Shown here: piece by piece, positions 34,227-43,018 of the stretch
Layout of the letters: the number at the start of each line of letters is the position of its first letter
How positions within the stretch are numbered: the first letter of the stretch is position 1
Source of the DNA: Bacteroidales bacterium
Lineage (GTDB): Bacteria; Bacteroidota; Bacteroidia; Bacteroidales; UBA932
Reading direction: 5' to 3'
NCBI GenBank assembly: GCA_017445425.1
Contig: JAFSUF010000015.1
Span: forward strand, 1 to 49,934
DNA length: 49,934 nucleotides
Translations under genes and position numbers: made by a program
Notes under the pieces: generated by a model
What the model saw: the letters and a program-made list of their open reading frames with translations, nothing else
Databases searched by the model: none
What the model was told of the DNA's origin: nothing

Positions 34227-35066
34227 TTAGAACCCGGACAAGTCTACCTTTTCTACGCCGATAAAATCATTGAGCGATGCAGTGGAGGCTTGTGTGGCCT
34301 CTATACGGACTTCAAACGGGCCGTTTGTAACATAACTGTGGGTCAGGGCGGAGTTGTACTTTTCAAGGCTGCCATCGCCCCATGCGATGGTTCCGTTCAT
34401 CCCGAATCCAAAAATTACAGGTGCCTTGAATGACTTGGAGTTATGTACCACTACCAAGGTTTGCGGCTTCCCCTCCTGGGTTATATATACCTGCTTGAGG
34501 ACCTCTCCTTCATAGGAGAACGTGATAGTGGCGTTTCTTGCAGTGAAACTGTCGTTCTCATCCAACGAGAGGGTCACAGAAGAGGCTGTCAGGCCCTTTG
34601 TGCCCACAACCCTTATCCACTCCTCGGAAGAGTTCACCCCGGTTACATAATCTACATTGGAGCTCATCTCCAGAGTTACGGTACCTGCCTCCCAGGGAAA
34701 CGATAAATCTTCTCCAGTTACCGGGATTACGGTGTTCTTCTGACCCTGGATAACCTTGATTGTCTGTACCACATCTTCGCATGCTACGGTGATGACCGCC
34801 TCGCGGCTGTCAGGCTGGTTGTTATTGGCAACAGAGAAACGTAGGATAATATCATCTTTAGTGCCTATGGGGGTTTCTACTTTAACCCATGTCGCATTGG
34901 AAGTTGCAGTCCAGGTATAATTGGCAGTTACATTAACTTCTTGCTGACCGCCATTGGAATTAAACTCACAGGACGATGGGGAAACTGTCAGCGACGGCGC
35001 CGGCTTGCATGAAACTCCGGTCAGCATGGCGGCATAGAGCGCAATAAAGCATAATATCTTTTTCAT
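34227..35066 (-). CDS. Lipoprotein with two BACON domains
   Basis: The 279-residue protein has a lipoprotein signal (MKKILCFIALYAAMLTGVSC). I use the ATG at 35066, as earlier in-frame codons reach into the peptidase gene. Two BACON-type immunoglobulin-like domains follow (about residues 25-105, with SNGGQQEVNVTANYTWTATS, and 110-200, ending VYITQEGK). A C-terminal part contains GMNGTIAWGDGSLEKYNSAL and ends in VDLSGF, a WGDGS-type beta module seen on Bacteroidetes surface proteins. BACON domains usually bind carbohydrate or mucin-like ligands or act as spacers. The gene starts 4 bases after the C10 peptidase stop. It may present substrate to, anchor, or restrain that peptidase, but which is unknown. 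Confidence 0.82.
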   Translation of the reverse strand: MKKILCFIALYAAMLTGVSCKPAPSLTVSPSSCEFNSNGGQQEVNVTANYTWTATSNATWVKVETPIGTKDDIILRFSVANNNQPDSREAVITVACEDVVQTIKVIQGQKNTVIPVTGEDLSFPWEAGTVTLEMSSNVDYVTGVNSSEEWIRVVGTKGLTASSVTLSLDENDSFTARNATITFSYEGEVLKQVYITQEGKPQTLVVVHNSKSFKAPVIFGFGMNGTIAWGDGSLEKYNSALTHSYVTNGPFEVRIEATQASTASLNDFIGVEKVDLSGF

Positions 35067-35070
35067 AGCA

Positions 35071-36843
35071 CTACTCTTCTGAACCATAAACGAATTCTAC
35101 TGTCTTTGTGTCGTACCCCTTGGTCAATGTGATGAAATATGACTGGAGGGGATACTGTTTTGTGGGGATGGTGAGGACTCCGTCGACAAAAGTGACGCCA
35201 TCTGTATATAACGTCCCCTCAGAGTCGGCGATGCTCCACTCTGCATCGGATTTGGTGGATATTACAAGTTCTCCGGTGGCAGAAGTAAACCTGCAAGAGG
35301 TCACTTCCTCCAGGCTGTACTGGTCTGCGATGGGGATTTCGTAATTTGTGATACCGTCCTCCAGGTTGCCACGCATAGGAGTCCATTCCGGGGTGTTCAC
35401 TGAGCGGTACCACACGCACAGGCGGTCGCCTATAGATATGGGCTCCGTGAGCACGGTTTCAGTTGTGGAAAAACCGAACCCGTACCATGCTTCCAGATGG
35501 ATTGTATCATCTTCTTCAGTCCAGCCGTCCAGAATCTCGCCAATGCTGCCGTCGCGGTGCATAACGGCTACCGCTATATTGCCCTCAAAAGGGTAGAGAC
35601 CCATGTTGAAAACCGACCTGCACAGCGTATTGAAGGGGACGCCCACCTCAAATTCTGTGGTCTCGGAGGTGAAGCCGTCGTTTTTGCCGTTGCCGTCGAT
35701 CATCAGAACCTCTTTTATTGCGCCGCCCTCATTTTTCTTGAGGCCAGTAATCATAGAATGATTGTAGGTGAAATCGCCAAAGGCGGGATAGGTGTACATG
35801 CCGTTGTTTGAGCCGCCCCAACCCCAGTTGATGCTGACCTGGCCTGAGGCGGAGTAACCGTCGATGATAAAGGCGTGGCCGCCATCCTTGCTGGAAGATG
35901 CAAAAATCACCGGGCCCACGTTGTCGATATTGTCGTAAATCATTTTGGTCCAGTCATTGTCGGAATAATACTCCTTAAAACAGTACGTGAAGGAGCGGTC
36001 ATATGAGAAATATTGTGCAAGGCCAATCGGGATGTCGGAGGAATAGGCTCCGGTGCCGCCCGGATTGTAATACGACTTCAGCATTATCCCCAGGTCTGCC
36101 ATCAGCCGGGCTATCTGCTGCCGCGATTCAGCAGGAGTGTTATCATTCACGGTAAGGGGCATGTTTTCCCAGTCATAGGAATTGCCAAGCGTCAGTCCGT
36201 TCACATACTGCTGGTTTCCGTTGTCATCGGTATATTCATAAGATGGGAGGACTCCATATCCCGCCCCGGGCCATTTATGATACCTCATCAGTATGGCGGT
36301 GGCGGTGGCTGTGCATCCGGTAACGCATACCATGCCGTTGATGGAGGGGCAATAGTCGTTGTAAGGACTCCCCTGATCCCATTTTGCCGTCTCCAGCATC
36401 TTGCCGCTGCCGTAAGTCATGACCTTCCCTTTCTTATAATCCTCCCATTCGGCGCGGGCCCCTTTCTGAGGCTCGAGCCTTCCGGTGCGAATAGCATCCA
36501 CGATGTCGCCCCACATATCCAGCCAGGCGCGCAGGTTGGCGGGCTCGTCCTCTTCCGAGAATGTATTATCCCGTGACCAGCCGATCACCGGAGAGAGCCT
36601 GTCGTCGGCAGCAAGGATTATGAAGCCGCCGCGGTCACCCTCAAAGATATAATAAGGGTCGCCCATAAGGGAGGCTTTGGTCATGAACGGAGGTTCCACC
36701 ACCTGCCGGAACTGCTCTGAACGGCAACCTTGGGCGCGGAGCACATCCGAGGCAATTTTTCTGGCCACTTGGGGCGGTATTGTCTCTGCCGCCAGATACA
36801 GCGGAGCCAACAGCAGAATGAAACAAATGAATCGCTTTGTCAT
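35071..36843 (-). CDS. C10 family cysteine peptidase (streptopain-like), left arm
   Basis: The 590-residue secreted pre-pro-peptidase starts with a signal peptide (MTKRFICFILLLAPLYLAAE). A ~130-residue propeptide of the C10 inhibitor type follows (QVARKIASDVLRAQGC; FEGDRGGFIILAADDRLSPVIGWS). The catalytic Cys is in CVTGCTATATAILMRYHKW (Cys177) and the catalytic His in GGHAFIIDGYS (His323). INWGWGGSNNGMY (Trp ~340) closes the active site. About 240 further C-terminal residues form beta-rich domains, as in interpain-type enzymes. It would cleave host or dietary proteins outside the cell. It follows the left SusC/SusD/lipoprotein genes, separated by a terminator-like hairpin 4 bases before its ATG. 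A close paralogue occupies the mirror position at 49206. Confidence 0.92.
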   Translation of the reverse strand: MTKRFICFILLLAPLYLAAETIPPQVARKIASDVLRAQGCRSEQFRQVVEPPFMTKASLMGDPYYIFEGDRGGFIILAADDRLSPVIGWSRDNTFSEEDEPANLRAWLDMWGDIVDAIRTGRLEPQKGARAEWEDYKKGKVMTYGSGKMLETAKWDQGSPYNDYCPSINGMVCVTGCTATATAILMRYHKWPGAGYGVLPSYEYTDDNGNQQYVNGLTLGNSYDWENMPLTVNDNTPAESRQQIARLMADLGIMLKSYYNPGGTGAYSSDIPIGLAQYFSYDRSFTYCFKEYYSDNDWTKMIYDNIDNVGPVIFASSSKDGGHAFIIDGYSASGQVSINWGWGGSNNGMYTYPAFGDFTYNHSMITGLKKNEGGAIKEVLMIDGNGKNDGFTSETTEFEVGVPFNTLCRSVFNMGLYPFEGNIAVAVMHRDGSIGEILDGWTEEDDTIHLEAWYGFGFSTTETVLTEPISIGDRLCVWYRSVNTPEWTPMRGNLEDGITNYEIPIADQYSLEEVTSCRFTSATGELVISTKSDAEWSIADSEGTLYTDGVTFVDGVLTIPTKQYPLQSYFITLTKGYDTKTVEFVYGSEE

Positions 36844-36846
36844 AAT

Positions 36847-36875
36847 AAAAAAACCGGCCCCCGGAGGAGCCGGTT
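36847..36875 (-). terminator. Terminator-like hairpin between lipoprotein gene and C10 peptidase
   Basis: On the minus strand AACCGGC (36875-36869) pairs with GCCGGTT (36858-36852) across a GC-rich loop, followed by TTTTTTT. The peptidase ATG comes 4 bases later. Being so close to a start codon, it can only allow peptidase synthesis by read-through from the SusCD operon, unless a promoter hides within it. Confidence 0.8.
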
Positions 36876-36901
36876 CTAATAGAGTTAACGTTTAACAGTT
36901 A

Positions 36902-37777
36902 CTATCTGGTAAGTTGTGTCTTGATACCTCCCGCATAGGTGTAACCATTGTAAGGGCCGCCTACGAGCAAGAAATCATAGTTGTCAAACACAATACCTGC
37001 AGGAGACATCTCTCCGTAGAAAGGAGTCTCGAGATCCTCATATATATCGTAGTCTGTTTCAGGATTTACAGCCAAGATATAAAGGTCAGCACTGTAAGTA
37101 TTAGTGTGGGCTGCATACTGATAACCGGTGACAGTAATGAGTCTTGTATCGAAATCAACTGTTGCGTCAATCTCGCAGCCACTACCCCACAAGTTCTTTA
37201 CCTTGCAGTGAGTCTCATCTACCTTTACAATAGCAGCTGTATAGCCAGATGCATCCCAAGCATTGCTATAATAGCTGAAATCCAAGGCATCCCATGACCC
37301 TTCAAGCCATTCCCAGTCAATTGAGATCTTGTCACTTTTGACAGAGATCTTAGCCACTTTACCATAGGCTTCGTTGACCAGTTTGTCTTCAACATTGAGG
37401 ATAAGCTCAATCTCGAAGCCGGGACCTGTCGTGTCATAGAGGATTTTTATAGGGAGTTCACCGATAAAATCACCAGCCTTTATAGTGACACTCTTACTGG
37501 GCATCTGGAAGTCTTTACCTTCTTCGCCGGTGGTGCCTTCTCCAAGGGTGATTTCGTAAGTCTTGTCGGTGTCATACGAGTATGTGCAACCAACAGGTAC
37601 ACTGTAATCGTAAGATTCATCGTCAGCGGTAACCATCCAGGCAGTGGAGGCAGATTCGAAGTGTACGAACTCCAGACCTTTGCCGCCGAAAGTGTCAAGA
37701 TCGATATCTTTTTCAAATTGGCAGCCTGTCAGTGCCATGCAGAAAGAAGCTGCAAGAATAAAAAGTATCTTTTTCAT
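36902..37777 (-). CDS. SusCD-associated surface lipoprotein, left arm
   Basis: The 291-residue protein has a lipoprotein signal (MKKILFILAASFCMALTGC, Cys19) followed by an acidic stretch, common in surface-exposed Bacteroidetes lipoproteins. Residues ~60-150 look like a Calx-beta or Ig-like strand pattern (YEITLGEGTTGEEGKDFQMP, SVTIKAGDFIGELPIKILYD). The second half is a beta-rich module with aromatic residues (WLEGSWDALDFSYYSNAWD). In such operons the third gene usually encodes a SusE/SusF-like or other ligand-binding lipoprotein. The ligand is unknown. It begins 12 bases after the SusD-like gene. Confidence 0.8.
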   Translation of the reverse strand: MKKILFILAASFCMALTGCQFEKDIDLDTFGGKGLEFVHFESASTAWMVTADDESYDYSVPVGCTYSYDTDKTYEITLGEGTTGEEGKDFQMPSKSVTIKAGDFIGELPIKILYDTTGPGFEIELILNVEDKLVNEAYGKVAKISVKSDKISIDWEWLEGSWDALDFSYYSNAWDASGYTAAIVKVDETHCKVKNLWGSGCEIDATVDFDTRLITVTGYQYAAHTNTYSADLYILAVNPETDYDIYEDLETPFYGEMSPAGIVFDNYDFLLVGGPYNGYTYAGGIKTQLTR

Positions 37778-37789
37778 ATTAACTCTGTT

Positions 37790-39202
37790 TTAGATGGCCT
37801 TGTTATAATCTTTTTCTACCTTATAGATAGGCCAAGTATAGTTGGCGTCACCAGGTGTAATATTAAGGTCGATTACGGAATTTTTCTTTGAGAAGTTCTC
37901 GCCGCGGCGGATTATGTCGATACCACGCATACCTTCGCAGATAAATTCCAGGCGACGCTCGTTGATTACAGCGGTAGTAAGGTTGCCGCCAGAAAGATTA
38001 TCAATGCTGAATACATCGTCGGCGGGAGCGATACTGCGGTTGCGCACTGCCTTCAGGTTGGCTTTTGCCTGGGCTGTACCATCTGTCTTGTGAGTGTAGC
38101 ACTCGGCAAGGTTGAGCAAGGTCTCGGCATAACGCATCAACGGCAGCCAGTCAAGTTTCTGGCCATAGTCTACGAATTTCATTGAGTACTGGTAACCGTT
38201 GCCGTCGGGCTCGGAAACGAGTTTTGCGATACGCTGGTCCTTTGCGAGGAAGTAACCGGGCTGGGACATAATGCCGGACTCGGTATCCAGCCAGCATACA
38301 GTTGCCTTTGCGCTGAAGTACTCAGCGGCACTCATCTGGGTGTTGGGGTTGTCCTGAGTTGACATAGGGAGGGCAAAAATCATCTCCTTGTTCTTGTATG
38401 TATCTACACCATAAAGTGTGGAAACATCTTCGGCAAGGCTGTAGCCCTTGATTGCGTTACCCTCTGCAATTGCGTTGTCCCAATCCTGCATAGCCATATA
38501 GACGCGCATACGCATCATATGGGCGGCAGCGGCAGACGCACGGGTCACGCCGTCGTAGGTTTCAGGGGCGTCCACGAGGTCAGAAGGGATGCAGTCCTCG
38601 AGCATCTGGGCGTAAACCTGACCGATGGTAGAGAGCGGGCAGTCGTTGTTGCCGGCAGCGGTGAGACCCTTCAGGCGAAGGGGAACTGCCGGTGCATCGG
38701 GATTCAAGCAGTAGGGCTGGGAATAGAGGTTGACCAGCACATAGTAGCAATAAGCACGGATGAACTTTGCCTCTGCGGCGAACTGTTTGCATTTATCTGC
38801 GCCAAGGACTTTCTCGCACTCATAATTGGTGAGGTTGTCGATGAAAATATTGCAGGTGTTGATGGTGTAGTATGCATAGTTCCATATACGGCCGTTTTCC
38901 AACTCGGTGGGGAGAACTTCCATCTCATAGGTGCGCTGCATAGTCACGGGGTTGGATACGTTCACGATATCGTCGCCGCGGCTGTCAAATACCACGTATG
39001 CCAGACCTGCCATAAAGGTTGGGTTGGAACTCTTGAATGCGGAGTAGCAACCAAGGAGTGCGGACTCGATATAATTTGCGTCCGAATAGATGATATCCTC
39101 GTTCATGACGAGGGGGCGGGGTCTCTCGATGAACTCCTCAGAGCAAGATGCCAAAGAAACGACCAGCGTAAGAGCTGCAACCAATTTTATGATATTCTTC
39201 AT
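37790..39202 (-). CDS. SusD/RagB-family surface lipoprotein, left arm
   Basis: The 470-residue protein has a lipoprotein signal (MKNIIKLVAALTLVVSLASC, Cys20). The family start follows (EEFIERPRPLVMNEDIIYSDANYIESALLGCYSAF), with helical TPR-like repeats (AAEAKFIRAYCYYVLVNLYSQPYC). The conserved C-terminal block is ALLNLAECY-like (ETLLNLAECYTHKTDGTAQA), NERRLEFICEGMRGIDIIRRG, and ends in WPIYKVEKDYNK. SusD proteins form a lid over the SusC transporter and capture glycans or peptides. RagB-type relatives bind oligopeptides, which would fit the C10 peptidase downstream. It begins 20 bases after the left susC gene. Confidence 0.95.
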   Translation of the reverse strand: MKNIIKLVAALTLVVSLASCSEEFIERPRPLVMNEDIIYSDANYIESALLGCYSAFKSSNPTFMAGLAYVVFDSRGDDIVNVSNPVTMQRTYEMEVLPTELENGRIWNYAYYTINTCNIFIDNLTNYECEKVLGADKCKQFAAEAKFIRAYCYYVLVNLYSQPYCLNPDAPAVPLRLKGLTAAGNNDCPLSTIGQVYAQMLEDCIPSDLVDAPETYDGVTRASAAAAHMMRMRVYMAMQDWDNAIAEGNAIKGYSLAEDVSTLYGVDTYKNKEMIFALPMSTQDNPNTQMSAAEYFSAKATVCWLDTESGIMSQPGYFLAKDQRIAKLVSEPDGNGYQYSMKFVDYGQKLDWLPLMRYAETLLNLAECYTHKTDGTAQAKANLKAVRNRSIAPADDVFSIDNLSGGNLTTAVINERRLEFICEGMRGIDIIRRGENFSKKNSVIDLNITPGDANYTWPIYKVEKDYNKAI

Positions 39203-39222
39203 AATGTCTGTCGTTTAAATTG

Positions 39223-42200
39223 TTAGAAAGTAACCTGGAGACCAAGGGTGTAAGTCCTTGCCTGAGGCAGGGTGTTCTTGTAGTAGCCGCTGGTCAGCAC
39301 GGGCTGGGTAGAGTAAGAAGAGGTGATTTCTGGATCGAGGCCGGTGAAGGCAGTAAGCACCCATGCGTTCTGAACCTGTGCATAAGCGCGGACGGAAGTG
39401 AAACCGAGGATGGTTTTCTTTGCGCCGGTGTTGTAGGTATAACCGAGGCTGATGGTCTTCAGGCGGAGGTAGTCGCCACGCTCAATCCAGTCGGAAATGT
39501 CGTAAGCAGAACCGTTGGAAACGTTGTCACCGTACATCGGTTTAGCATATTTGGCATTGTCGCCGGGCTGTTTCCAGCTCTTTTCTGCAACTTCAGCATA
39601 GTTGTTCCACCAACGGTTGTCGGAGCCGGACGCGGTCATCGCATTCATAATCCAGTTGCCGCCGGAGAACTGCCAGAACATATTGAAATCAAAGCCTTTC
39701 CAGCGGAGAGTATTGTTCCAGCCGCCAAACCAGGTGGGAAGAGTATTGCCACTGCGTACAGGAGCAAGCTCACCCTGGAATACGGTGCCGTCCTTGAGGA
39801 ACCAGTTGCCGCGAGCACGGTCGTAGATGGTCCACTCGCCTTGGGAACCGTAGAATATACGGCAACCTGTCTCGGGGTCGATACCACCTGTAGGATATGC
39901 ATATATCTGGCCGATGGAGTAACCTGGAACGGTGATGGAGATGTCCTCTCCGTAAACTGCATCCACACCCTCTGCCAGACTGAGAACCTTATTGAAGGCG
40001 GTTGTGATGTTGAAGTTGGAGTACCAGCTGAAGTCACGGTTGCGGATGATGTCGGCACCGAGGGTGAGCTCGATACCCTTATTCTGGAGGGCACCTGCGT
40101 TGGTTACGAGAGAGCCGATACCTGTGGAGGGTCCTTGAGGTACCGCCATTACCAGGTTGTTGGTCTTGGTATAGTACCAGTCAAAGTCGATGTCGAGACG
40201 GCCGAACAGTCGTGCGCTGAAGCCTACGTCATATTTGGTGGAGTTTTCCCAGGCGAGATTCGAGTCGCCTATATTGCTCAGGCCAAGGGCGGCAAGACCG
40301 CCGTAAACATCATCGCCGTAGTAGGTCTGTGCATTGTAATAACCAATTTCGGAGTTACCTACTACACCGTAGCTGGCGTTGATCTTGAAATCGTCGATCA
40401 CGCTGCGCAGGGGAGTGAAGAAGTCTTCTTCTGAAACGCGCCATGCTGCGGATGCACCCCAGAAGTTACCCCACTTGTGGTTGGAACCAAGGGCTGAGAG
40501 ACCGTCACGACGGAAGTTGAGGGAAAGCATATAGCGTGCATCATAGTCGTAGTTGATACGTCCGAAGTAGGATATCATCGCACGGGAGCCAAGAGAGCCG
40601 CCGGCCTCATAAGAGGAGTATCCTGCACGAAAGCCGGTGTATGCGGGGTTGAGAATGTCTTCACCCTTTGCCCAATCATAACCGTATGAACGCTCATTAG
40701 CCTCCATACCGGCCAGGAAGTTGAAAGTATTCCTGCCAAAAATCAGGTTGTAATCGGCGGTGTTGGTCCAGGTCCAGTTGAGCATATTGTTGAAGGTCTT
40801 GAAAGCGTAACCGTTGTAGTTGACGCCCTGACCGTAATTCTGGTTCCAGTAGGTTTCCTCTTCCTCAGTCATATAGTCGGTGCCGAACTGGCTCTTGAGA
40901 GTCAGGTCCTTGATGGGGGTGAGCTCCACGAAACCGCTGGCAATCAGACGGGTTGTCCATACCTTGTTGTAGCTCTCCAGCTGGGCCATGGCATTGGGGT
41001 AGAGGAGGCTGGCGATATTGATACCGCCGACGCCGATATACTGACCGTTGTTCATGGTATAGTATGAACCGTCCTCATTGTATGCAGGGAGGATAGGGGG
41101 CATAATCATAGCTTGACGAGGTAAACCCGCAGCGGCGAAAACGCCGTCGTTACGGGAAGCATCGGCTGCCTGGGTGAAACCGTTGGTATAAGCAGCGTTC
41201 AAGCCGACCTTCAGCCACTTGTTTATCTGAGTGCTGACATTTGCCTTGATTCCATAACGGCGATACTGGTCGCCCTGGATGATTCCGGAGTTGTCAGAGT
41301 AGTTGGCAGATGCGTAGTACTGGGTCTTGTCGCTGCCGCCGCTGATAGCCACGGTGTGGTTCTGGACGAGGCCTTTCTTGAAGATGAGCTTGTTCCAGTC
41401 GGTGTCTATGATGTTGCCTTTGCTGTCCTTCATGAGGTTGAAGGATTTGTTGCCCCATTCGTTGCCTGTACCGCTGATGATGCGCTCGTCGGTGCCGTAG
41501 GCGTTCATCATAGCCTGGTTCTTGTAGGCCACATACTGCTCGGCGTTCATCACGTCGAAAGTCTTGGTGGGCTCGGTGAAACCGATGTTCATGTCATAGG
41601 TAACCTTGGTGTCGCCCTTGCGGCCCTGCTTGGTGGTGATGATTATGACACCGCTGGCAGCGCGTGAACCATAGAGGGCGGTAGCCGCAGCATCCTTGAG
41701 AATGTCGATGGATGCGATGTCGGCGGGGTTGATGTCGGCGAGGGCGTTTGCCTCAGTGTAGGTATTTTGTACAACACCGGAAGAGATGGGCACACCGTCC
41801 ACGATATACAACGGGTCGGTGCCTGCGCTGATGGAGCTGACACCACGGATGAGGACCTTGGCCTGGGAGCCGGCACCACCGCTCGGTGAGGATACCTGCA
41901 CACCGGATGCCTGGCCTTGAAGCATTGCGTCAAAGTTTACGTTGGGGGCATCCTTGAGGGCCTCGGATTTAACGGAAGAAACGGCAGCGGTCACGGTCTT
42001 GGCACTCTGGGTACCATAAGCCACGACAACTACGTCATCCAAAAATTCAGCGTCGGGCTTCAAGGCGATGTCAATCTGGTTGCGACCGTCAACGGGAACC
42101 TCAACAGCCTTGTAGCCAATCGAAGAGACAATCAGAGTCGCGCTGCGGGGTGCTGAGATGGTATAGCGGCCAAGGTCGTTTGTTGCGACACCGGTGGTCG

Positions 42201-42345
42201 TGCCCTTCAGTACGATGGAAGCAGCGGGAATCGTCTCCCCGTTCGAAGCATCTGTTACAGTACCTTTAATTGTGATAGTCTGTGCATAGGACATCACGCT
42301 TGCAAGTACGAACAGAAAGCAGAAGAACAGTTTTGCTTTTTTCAT
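39223..42345 (-). CDS. SusC/RagA-family TonB-linked outer-membrane transporter, left arm
   Basis: The 1040-residue transporter has a signal peptide (MKKAKLFFCFLFVLASVMSYAQ) and a CarboxypepD_reg-like domain (TITIKGTVTDASNGETIPAAS to ~110). The TonB-box-like DDVVVVAYGTQ is near 115. The SusC plug contains IRGVSSISAGTDPLYIVDGVP and IDILKDAAATALYGSRAASGVIIITTKQG (in part DAAATALYGSRAASGVI), and a 22-strand barrel ends in TYTLGLQVTF. It imports ligand captured by the SusD partner. Only 61 bp separate its ATG from the divergent recombinase ATG, and 40 bp separate it from the inverted repeat. In the orientation given it therefore lacks an obvious promoter of its own and is predicted OFF. Confidence 0.96.
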   Translation of the reverse strand: MKKAKLFFCFLFVLASVMSYAQTITIKGTVTDASNGETIPAASIVLKGTTTGVATNDLGRYTISAPRSATLIVSSIGYKAVEVPVDGRNQIDIALKPDAEFLDDVVVVAYGTQSAKTVTAAVSSVKSEALKDAPNVNFDAMLQGQASGVQVSSPSGGAGSQAKVLIRGVSSISAGTDPLYIVDGVPISSGVVQNTYTEANALADINPADIASIDILKDAAATALYGSRAASGVIIITTKQGRKGDTKVTYDMNIGFTEPTKTFDVMNAEQYVAYKNQAMMNAYGTDERIISGTGNEWGNKSFNLMKDSKGNIIDTDWNKLIFKKGLVQNHTVAISGGSDKTQYYASANYSDNSGIIQGDQYRRYGIKANVSTQINKWLKVGLNAAYTNGFTQAADASRNDGVFAAAGLPRQAMIMPPILPAYNEDGSYYTMNNGQYIGVGGINIASLLYPNAMAQLESYNKVWTTRLIASGFVELTPIKDLTLKSQFGTDYMTEEEETYWNQNYGQGVNYNGYAFKTFNNMLNWTWTNTADYNLIFGRNTFNFLAGMEANERSYGYDWAKGEDILNPAYTGFRAGYSSYEAGGSLGSRAMISYFGRINYDYDARYMLSLNFRRDGLSALGSNHKWGNFWGASAAWRVSEEDFFTPLRSVIDDFKINASYGVVGNSEIGYYNAQTYYGDDVYGGLAALGLSNIGDSNLAWENSTKYDVGFSARLFGRLDIDFDWYYTKTNNLVMAVPQGPSTGIGSLVTNAGALQNKGIELTLGADIIRNRDFSWYSNFNITTAFNKVLSLAEGVDAVYGEDISITVPGYSIGQIYAYPTGGIDPETGCRIFYGSQGEWTIYDRARGNWFLKDGTVFQGELAPVRSGNTLPTWFGGWNNTLRWKGFDFNMFWQFSGGNWIMNAMTASGSDNRWWNNYAEVAEKSWKQPGDNAKYAKPMYGDNVSNGSAYDISDWIERGDYLRLKTISLGYTYNTGAKKTILGFTSVRAYAQVQNAWVLTAFTGLDPEITSSYSTQPVLTSGYYKNTLPQARTYTLGLQVTF

Positions 42346-42385
42346 AAGCAGTACTTTTTTGGTTAAACAATAGATTAGTTATTTT
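42346..42385 (-). promoter_or_regulatory. Left susC leader, similar to right susC leader
   Basis: Read towards the left susC, this segment ends CTATTGTTTAACCAAAAAAG then TACTGCTT-ATG. The right susC leader ends TTATAGTTTACCAAAAAAG then TATCAGCTT-ATG. The ~32 bases before both start codons are therefore alike although the genes are not. Read inward, both contain ACTTTTTTGG, which could act as -33 box for the recombinase. No full consensus promoter is present here. Confidence 0.6.
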
Positions 42386-42406
42386 AAACGAGCATTTTTT
42401 TGTAAC
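42386..42406 (+). repeat. Left inverted repeat of the switch
   Basis: 21 bases, beginning aaacgagca and ending gtaac, identical to the reverse complement of 43223-43243. The recombinase ATG follows immediately at 42407. The sequence is not itself a clear dyad, so the crossover dinucleotide cannot be placed. Confidence 0.93.
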
Positions 42407-43018
42407 ATGAATTGGGCTTATATCCGCGTGAGTACGGCGGAACAATCGTACTCCAGCCAGAAATACGAAATACAGAACTGGGCAAGTAATCAATCTGTAA
42501 GAATTGACCGGTGGGTAAACGAATCGGTATCGGGTACGATTGTGCCGGAACACAGAAAACTCGGCAGGATAATCAGAAGCCTGAAGCGCGATGATTTGCT
42601 CATTTGCACGGAGATATCGCGGCTTGGCCGCAATATGCTGATGATTATGTCCATTTTGAACGACTGTGCCCAGCGCGGTGTGCGCATCTACACAATCAAA
42701 GACAATTTCAAGCTTGACAACGATTTGAATTCAAAAATCATTGCCTTTGCCTTTGCTCTGGCGGCTGAGATAGAGAGGAATCTGATTTCACAGCGCACAA
42801 AAGAGGCATTGGCAGAACTGAAGGAGGCGGGGGTAAAGTTGGGGCGCCCAGTCGGCAGCTACAAATCTAAAACAGTGGTATTAAATGATTTAGCCCAAAT
42901 AACAACTCTTAAGGCAATGGGGACACCGTATTCAGAGATAGCAAAAATATATGGAATACACAGAAACACCCTTGTAAATTATCTGAAATCAGCTGATTGC
43001 TATCGGCAAAAAGATTAA
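42407..43018 (+). CDS. Serine site-specific recombinase (resolvase/invertase type)
   Basis: The 203-residue protein is of the small Pin/Hin/Mpi type. The catalytic domain begins WAYIRVSTAEQS (nucleophile Ser9). SGTIVPEHRKLGRIIRSL, DLLICTEISRLGRN (Arg patch) and AFALAAEIERNLISQRTKEAL (part of the long dimer helix, in short AEIERNLISQRTKEAL) follow. The DNA-binding tail has LGRPVGSYKSK and a helix-turn-helix (MGTPYSEIAKIYGIHRNTLVNYL). No other mobile-element gene is nearby. Flanking inverted repeats make it the likely enzyme that flips the segment containing it. With the ATG abutting the repeat, its promoter must lie outside, in the susC leader, or be nearly leaderless. It reads in the same direction as the right susC. 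Confidence 0.93.
   Translation: MNWAYIRVSTAEQSYSSQKYEIQNWASNQSVRIDRWVNESVSGTIVPEHRKLGRIIRSLKRDDLLICTEISRLGRNMLMIMSILNDCAQRGVRIYTIKDNFKLDNDLNSKIIAFAFALAAEIERNLISQRTKEALAELKEAGVKLGRPVGSYKSKTVVLNDLAQITTLKAMGTPYSEIAKIYGIHRNTLVNYLKSADCYRQKD

Noticed and set aside
42407-43018. The recombinase as part of an insertion sequence or integrated element
   Set aside because: No transposase, integrase, replication or cargo gene accompanies it, and no target-site duplication is visible. The inverted repeats tightly bound just this gene and a non-coding stretch.
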